This document shows, in pieces, positions 5,316 through 9,427 of a DNA stretch of 9,427 bases. This DNA is from Kangiellaceae bacterium (lineage in GTDB: Bacteria > Pseudomonadota > Gammaproteobacteria > Enterobacterales > Kangiellaceae): NCBI GenBank assembly GCA_030590405.1, contig JAUUYO010000140.1, positions 1 through 9,427 of the forward strand, read 5' to 3'. Below the pieces are notes generated by a model. That model did no database searches. It saw only the letters and a program-made list of their open reading frames with translations, and was not told the origin of the DNA. Position 1 is the first letter of the stretch. Each line of letters opens with the position of its first letter. The translations under genes and the position numbers were made by a program.

Positions 5316-8300
5316 GTGACAGAGCAAAATTCTATTGTAGAAAATGCCGTTGCCGAAGGCGGCGCCTATGACGTTATTCGCCAACGTCTATCCGAGCAAG
5401 GACGAAAAATTGATTCGCTAATTAACAAAATCAATCAAGCGCGCCAAAAAGAATTCGGCACAACGGATATGAAAGTTCTTGGTCGGATGCGACTTAGGAC
5501 TGAAAATAATTGCCAGGCCAAAGATCTGGTGATTGTTGGCGATCAAGTCTTATTCGGTTACAACGTTTTTATTGGCCTTAAAAAAGAAACCCGTATTGAA
5601 GATGTTTTGTCGCTTTATAAATTGACGGATAAAGACGGTCAATATGATTTAAGGCGCGTTGCCAGTAAAGATTCTTTCCTTGCGGATAATCGCTTTCAAA
5701 TGGAGTTCAAAGAACTCTACACTTATTACAAAAACGCTTCGCTTTCGCAACTAGTAGTTAAAAATGGTCGCCTGCTGGCTTCTTTTAGTATTGGCGAAAA
5801 ACTAACTGATGTGAGAGTTTTTCGTTGGCAAATATCCTCTGATGGGAAAACTCTCGAGTATATTGATAATCGTGGGGAACGGGATATTAGATTGCCGGCT
5901 AGTCATGATTTCGAATGGATTGAATGTAGCCGTGATGATGTGGTTGACGGTCGCAATCCACATATTAATATTTTAGACAGTCTATTTGTCGATTGCTCTC
6001 GTGGCGACATCACTATTAAGGTAGAAGATAATACTAATGTCGGATTAGGTATTTATTCTGAACCGGTAGAAGAAAGTAATCAGTCGTTAGACGATGCTGA
6101 ATTTTACTACGTTGATCTCGAACAAATCATCTTGCTTAAAATAAAACCCTATCGGGAAGAAGATTATCGCTATTTAGTTTTTAATCGAAACAATCAGGCC
6201 ATTGTGCGAATTGATGCGATTGGTGATGCCTGTTTATCGCTACCGGAAAATCACGGTATTATTTTTCCAGGTGGTTATTATCTCACAAATGGAGAGCACA
6301 AAAGATTTGATGACAGTTTAGATGGGCTGGTATACAAGCGAACCATGCGTTCGCCAAACGGCGAAGATGTATTGTATGTATTCTATCAGCCAGAAACTAA
6401 TATCATAGCGCTCTATGCGTACAATCTAATTAACCGAACTTTACAGAATCCACAATTTGGTCATGGTTATGGTTTTTATGAAGATGGACGAATGATCATT
6501 TTTTATGCGGAAGATGAGCCTAATCGAGTGCATCCTATTCAAATTTGGCAGACTCCCTATTTCTCAGAGGTTTATGCTAGCGCACAACCAACCTCGCAAA
6601 ATTTTTACGGTAAAATTGGCAACGCAGAACTGGTTCGTGGAATTTCCGAACTCTATAGTATCGCCAAAACTATCGCTTCTGAAGAGGTATCGGCTCATCA
6701 CTATAATGAACTCAGCAATCAATGTGAAAAAATATTTGACGCTTATTTCTGGCTAGACAGCGCTGAACTTAAATCCATTTCAGATTTAATAAAACAAATC
6801 GGTAAGACCGCCGAATCGGTCATCGATGAATATGAAAAAGTCGAAAGCATTCGCAAACAATCCGGCTTGGCGCTAAATGAAGCGGAAGCCAGTCAAAAAG
6901 AAATTTTGCGACACATAGAGCCTGAGAGTTGGCATTCGCCACAAGATTATGTCGATGGGCTCAATAAGATCCGACAATACCGTGGTCATTTAATGACGAT
7001 CAGGGAATACCGTTATATCGATACTGTTAAAATCAACGAACTGGATCAATCGATTGAACAAGTCGAATTAAATTTAAGTCAGCAAACCGTTGATTTTTTA
7101 GCTTCGGATGGAGCGCTAAATCGCTATTATACAACTTTGGAAACGATAGCTAAGCAGTCAAAAAAATCAGCAACCAATGCTGGGCTTAAACCTCACCTTG
7201 AATCGATTGAACAGCTCGCCCAAGGGCTTGATCTGATTTCTGAAATGATGGCGAGTTTAAAAGTCGAAGATGCCACAGTGCAAACCCGTATTGTTGATTC
7301 GGTTTCGGAACTGTACGGTAAATTAAATCAGCAAAAAGCCGAGTTAGATCATCAACGAAAAAATATGGGCAGCGCTGAGGCGATAGCTCAATTTGGAGCA
7401 CGATTAAAATTACTCAATCAAAGTATTCATAATGCGATCGGATTATCAACCACGCCAGAAAAATGTGACGAGCAAGTTTCCAGGCTATTAATGCAATTGG
7501 AAGAACTAGAAGGCGAATTCAGTGATTATGATGATTTTGTAGCAGATATTATTACTAAACGTGATGAAATTTTCGAGGTATTTGAAGAGCATAAACAAAG
7601 CCTGATAGAGCAGCGCCAGCGTAAAGCGCAATCCTTAGCCAGTGCCGGTGAGCGAATATTACAAAGCGTGCAAAGACGAATTAAACGATTCAGTGAACAG
7701 GATGAGTTAAATACGTTTTTCGCTGCTGATGGACTGGTTAACAAAATTCGCGATATTATTGAGCAGCTTCATAGTTATGATGATAGCGTTAAGGCGGAAG
7801 ATTTAGACTCACAGTTAAAAGCCGCTAAACAACAGGCAATCCGTTCACTACGCGATAAAAGTGATTTGTTTGAGTCTGATGGAAAGGTGATTAAATTAGG
7901 CCCACGACATAAGTTCGCAGTGAATAAGCAGGATTTGGACCTCACTATACTGCCGAAAGACAAAGAGCTTTATATTCGTTTAACGGGCACTGATTATTTT
8001 GAACCGCTTAAGAATCAACTACTAAACGAGTTATCCGATTATTGGGCGATGACGGTTCCGTCGGAAACTGATGAACTTTATCGGTCAGAATACCTGGCTT
8101 ACAAAATACTCAAAGCGGCCGAGTGTAAAACTGACAATTTGTCCTGGTCAAATCTTACTACGGCAGCAACAGATATTAAAAAATTGACTGTTCTGGTTAG
8201 CGGTTTTGCTTCGCCACGTTTTCGGGAAGGTTATGAAAAGGGGATTCACGATCATGATACCGCGCTGATACTCAAACAATTTGTTAGCGTATACGAAACT

Positions 8301-9427
8301 GCAGGAGTATTTAAGTACTCGCCATTGTCTCGCGGGCTTGCTTGCATTTATTGGGCTAACTGCCAGGCAGGCAAGAGCCAGAAACTCTGGCACCAGAGAG
8401 CAAAAACTGCCGGTCACATGGCCTGTATATTTACTGATACCAAAGCTAAACAAATCCTGGCAGCAGAAATCGAGCAACAACTCATAGCTTTTGTTGAGCA
8501 AAATAACTTGGCATTCGAACCCTTGGTTTTACGAAATTCCAGCGAATATTTGGTGGAAGAGTTAGCTCAAACCAAAGTGAGTTTTGCTACCAGTAAATAC
8601 GCACGTCAGTTGTGTGATGCATTTAAAACTCATCTGGATACCCACAGTATCTGGGCAGACTATCAAAAGGCATTGTCTGACATTAAGGGGCAAATTGGTA
8701 AACGCTGGCAGATCGCAGAAAGTTGGTTGACTGCTTTTGTGAACTCGCAGGATAAATCCCAATACCAAAATTTTATTGGTGAAGCGATCGGTATTTTGAA
8801 TGCGGAGCAGCGGATTGACAGAGCCGACCGCCAAATTGATATTCAATTGCAAGTGGAAGGGCTGATTGGTCATCATGACAGAATCGAAAATCGTTGTTTG
8901 ACGATCCAACTGGATGATTTTCTCGATCGAAATGCCTTTCATGAGTCTATCGTTTTACCGGGTTACGACGCCTATCATAAGGCCCGCTCTCAAGTGGTCG
9001 ATGAGCAACGCCAAATATTGAGACTGGAAGAGTTTAAAGCCAAACCACTTTCTTCTTTCGTTAGAAATAAATTGATTAACGATGTCTATCTTCCTCTGAT
9101 TGGCGATAACCTCGCTAAGCAGATTGGCACCGTTGGAGATAAAAAACGTACTGATTTAATGGGGTTATTATTAATGATCTCGCCACCGGGTTACGGTAAA
9201 ACAACCTTAATGGAATATGTTGCTGATCGATTAGGGTTGATTTTTATGAAGATCAATTGTCCGGTCATCGGTCATAATGTGACTTCAGTTGATCCCGAAC
9301 AAGCAGACAATAGTGCGGCTCGGCAAGAGCTGGAAAAACTCAATCTGGCGCTGGAAATGGGTAACAATGTCATGCTGTATCTGGATGATATTCAGCATAC
9401 CAATCCTGAATTTCTGCAAAAATTCAT
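5316..9427 (+). CDS. giant DUF3686-type 'DNA repair' AAA ATPase, 3' end missing
   Basis: The frame stays open from a GTG at 5316 (AGGGA at 5304-5308, 7-nt spacer; in-frame TGA at 5283-5285 upstream and no ATG between) to the window end, giving 1370 complete codons and no stop. Residues about 30-440 resemble the DUF3686 region of proteins annotated as DNA repair ATPases; the signature GHGYGFYEDGRMIIFYAED, then RVHPIQIWQTP lies at 382-414. About 440-850 is long helical coiled coil, 855-905 is beta-rich (VIKLGPRHKFAVN, LYIRLTGTDYF), and 905-1250 is a mixed region with several Cys (SRGLACIYWANCQAGK). The ATPase domain starts near 1255: Walker A is PPGYGKTT (1290-1297, K1295) and Walker B is VMLYLDDIQH (D1357, D1358). 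The sensor and arginine-finger region lies beyond the window. There is no membrane segment, so it is probably cytoplasmic. Family members are commonly encoded beside YqiJ/YqiK and PspA proteins; a role in membrane maintenance is more consistent with this context than DNA repair, but that is inference. Confidence 0.88.
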   Translation, partial: MTEQNSIVENAVAEGGAYDVIRQRLSEQGRKIDSLINKINQARQKEFGTTDMKVLGRMRLRTENNCQAKDLVIVGDQVLFGYNVFIGLKKETRIEDVLSLYKLTDKDGQYDLRRVASKDSFLADNRFQMEFKELYTYYKNASLSQLVVKNGRLLASFSIGEKLTDVRVFRWQISSDGKTLEYIDNRGERDIRLPASHDFEWIECSRDDVVDGRNPHINILDSLFVDCSRGDITIKVEDNTNVGLGIYSEPVEESNQSLDDAEFYYVDLEQIILLKIKPYREEDYRYLVFNRNNQAIVRIDAIGDACLSLPENHGIIFPGGYYLTNGEHKRFDDSLDGLVYKRTMRSPNGEDVLYVFYQPETNIIALYAYNLINRTLQNPQFGHGYGFYEDGRMIIFYAEDEPNRVHPIQIWQTPYFSEVYASAQPTSQNFYGKIGNAELVRGISELYSIAKTIASEEVSAHHYNELSNQCEKIFDAYFWLDSAELKSISDLIKQIGKTAESVIDEYEKVESIRKQSGLALNEAEASQKEILRHIEPESWHSPQDYVDGLNKIRQYRGHLMTIREYRYIDTVKINELDQSIEQVELNLSQQTVDFLASDGALNRYYTTLETIAKQSKKSATNAGLKPHLESIEQLAQGLDLISEMMASLKVEDATVQTRIVDSVSELYGKLNQQKAELDHQRKNMGSAEAIAQFGARLKLLNQSIHNAIGLSTTPEKCDEQVSRLLMQLEELEGEFSDYDDFVADIITKRDEIFEVFEEHKQSLIEQRQRKAQSLASAGERILQSVQRRIKRFSEQDELNTFFAADGLVNKIRDIIEQLHSYDDSVKAEDLDSQLKAAKQQAIRSLRDKSDLFESDGKVIKLGPRHKFAVNKQDLDLTILPKDKELYIRLTGTDYFEPLKNQLLNELSDYWAMTVPSETDELYRSEYLAYKILKAAECKTDNLSWSNLTTAATDIKKLTVLVSGFASPRFREGYEKGIHDHDTALILKQFVSVYETAGVFKYSPLSRGLACIYWANCQAGKSQKLWHQRAKTAGHMACIFTDTKAKQILAAEIEQQLIAFVEQNNLAFEPLVLRNSSEYLVEELAQTKVSFATSKYARQLCDAFKTHLDTHSIWADYQKALSDIKGQIGKRWQIAESWLTAFVNSQDKSQYQNFIGEAIGILNAEQRIDRADRQIDIQLQVEGLIGHHDRIENRCLTIQLDDFLDRNAFHESIVLPGYDAYHKARSQVVDEQRQILRLEEFKAKPLSSFVRNKLINDVYLPLIGDNLAKQIGTVGDKKRTDLMGLLLMISPPGYGKTTLMEYVADRLGLIFMKINCPVIGHNVTSVDPEQADNSAARQELEKLNLALEMGNNVMLYLDDIQHTNPEFLQKF

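Noticed and set aside
6505..8942. Short open frames on both strands inside the ATPase gene
   Set aside because: The ATPase frame is continuous from 5316 to the window end, with coherent motifs at both ends, so these frames are overlaps by chance.
1..9427. CRISPR array, tRNA/rRNA genes, integrase or attachment sites
   Set aside because: No regularly spaced repeats, tRNA-like cloverleaf, conserved rRNA stretch or recombinase-like protein could be seen on either strand.

Overview
The window looks like an AT-rich stretch of chromosome (roughly 40% GC by eye) from a gammaproteobacterium. The best evidence for this is that the recognisable proteins resemble the Escherichia coli YjfI/YjfJ and YqiJ/YqiK families and the large ATPases found beside them in marine gammaproteobacteria. 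The genus cannot be fixed from the sequence.

Layout. Bases 1-232 hold the edge of a neighbouring gene that cannot be assigned to a strand with confidence. They also hold a compact control region: two near-identical palindromes 31 bp apart that overlap a good sigma-70 promoter reading right and a second plausible promoter reading left. Then seven genes follow, all on the plus strand. They are a DUF2170/YjfI gene broken by a one-base frameshift (233-641), a PspA/IM30 protein of the YjfJ type (694-1377), a small protein that looks like two ribbon-helix-helix units in tandem (1444-1779), a rhomboid intramembrane serine protease with all catalytic residues (1782-2348), a YqiJ-like membrane protein with an OB-fold tail (2387-3037), a long YqiK-type flotillin (3098-5089), and a very large AAA-type ATPase with a DUF3686-like N-terminus that runs off the window end (5316-9427+). 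The first six are closely spaced (2-66 nt). A 226-nt gap with an inverted pair of REP-like repeats separates the flotillin from the ATPase.

How the genes may work together. PspA/IM30 proteins bind and reshape stressed inner membrane. YqiJ and YqiK form a membrane-protein/flotillin pair that organises membrane microdomains. The ATPase would supply mechanical work, and the rhomboid could cut a membrane-embedded partner. The ribbon-helix-helix protein is the only DNA-binding candidate in the locus and is the natural suspect for the twin operators. Together they read as an envelope-maintenance system in which Psp-like and flotillin modules are merged with a protease and an ATPase. The family assignments rest on visible motifs; the joint function and the regulatory circuit are inference.
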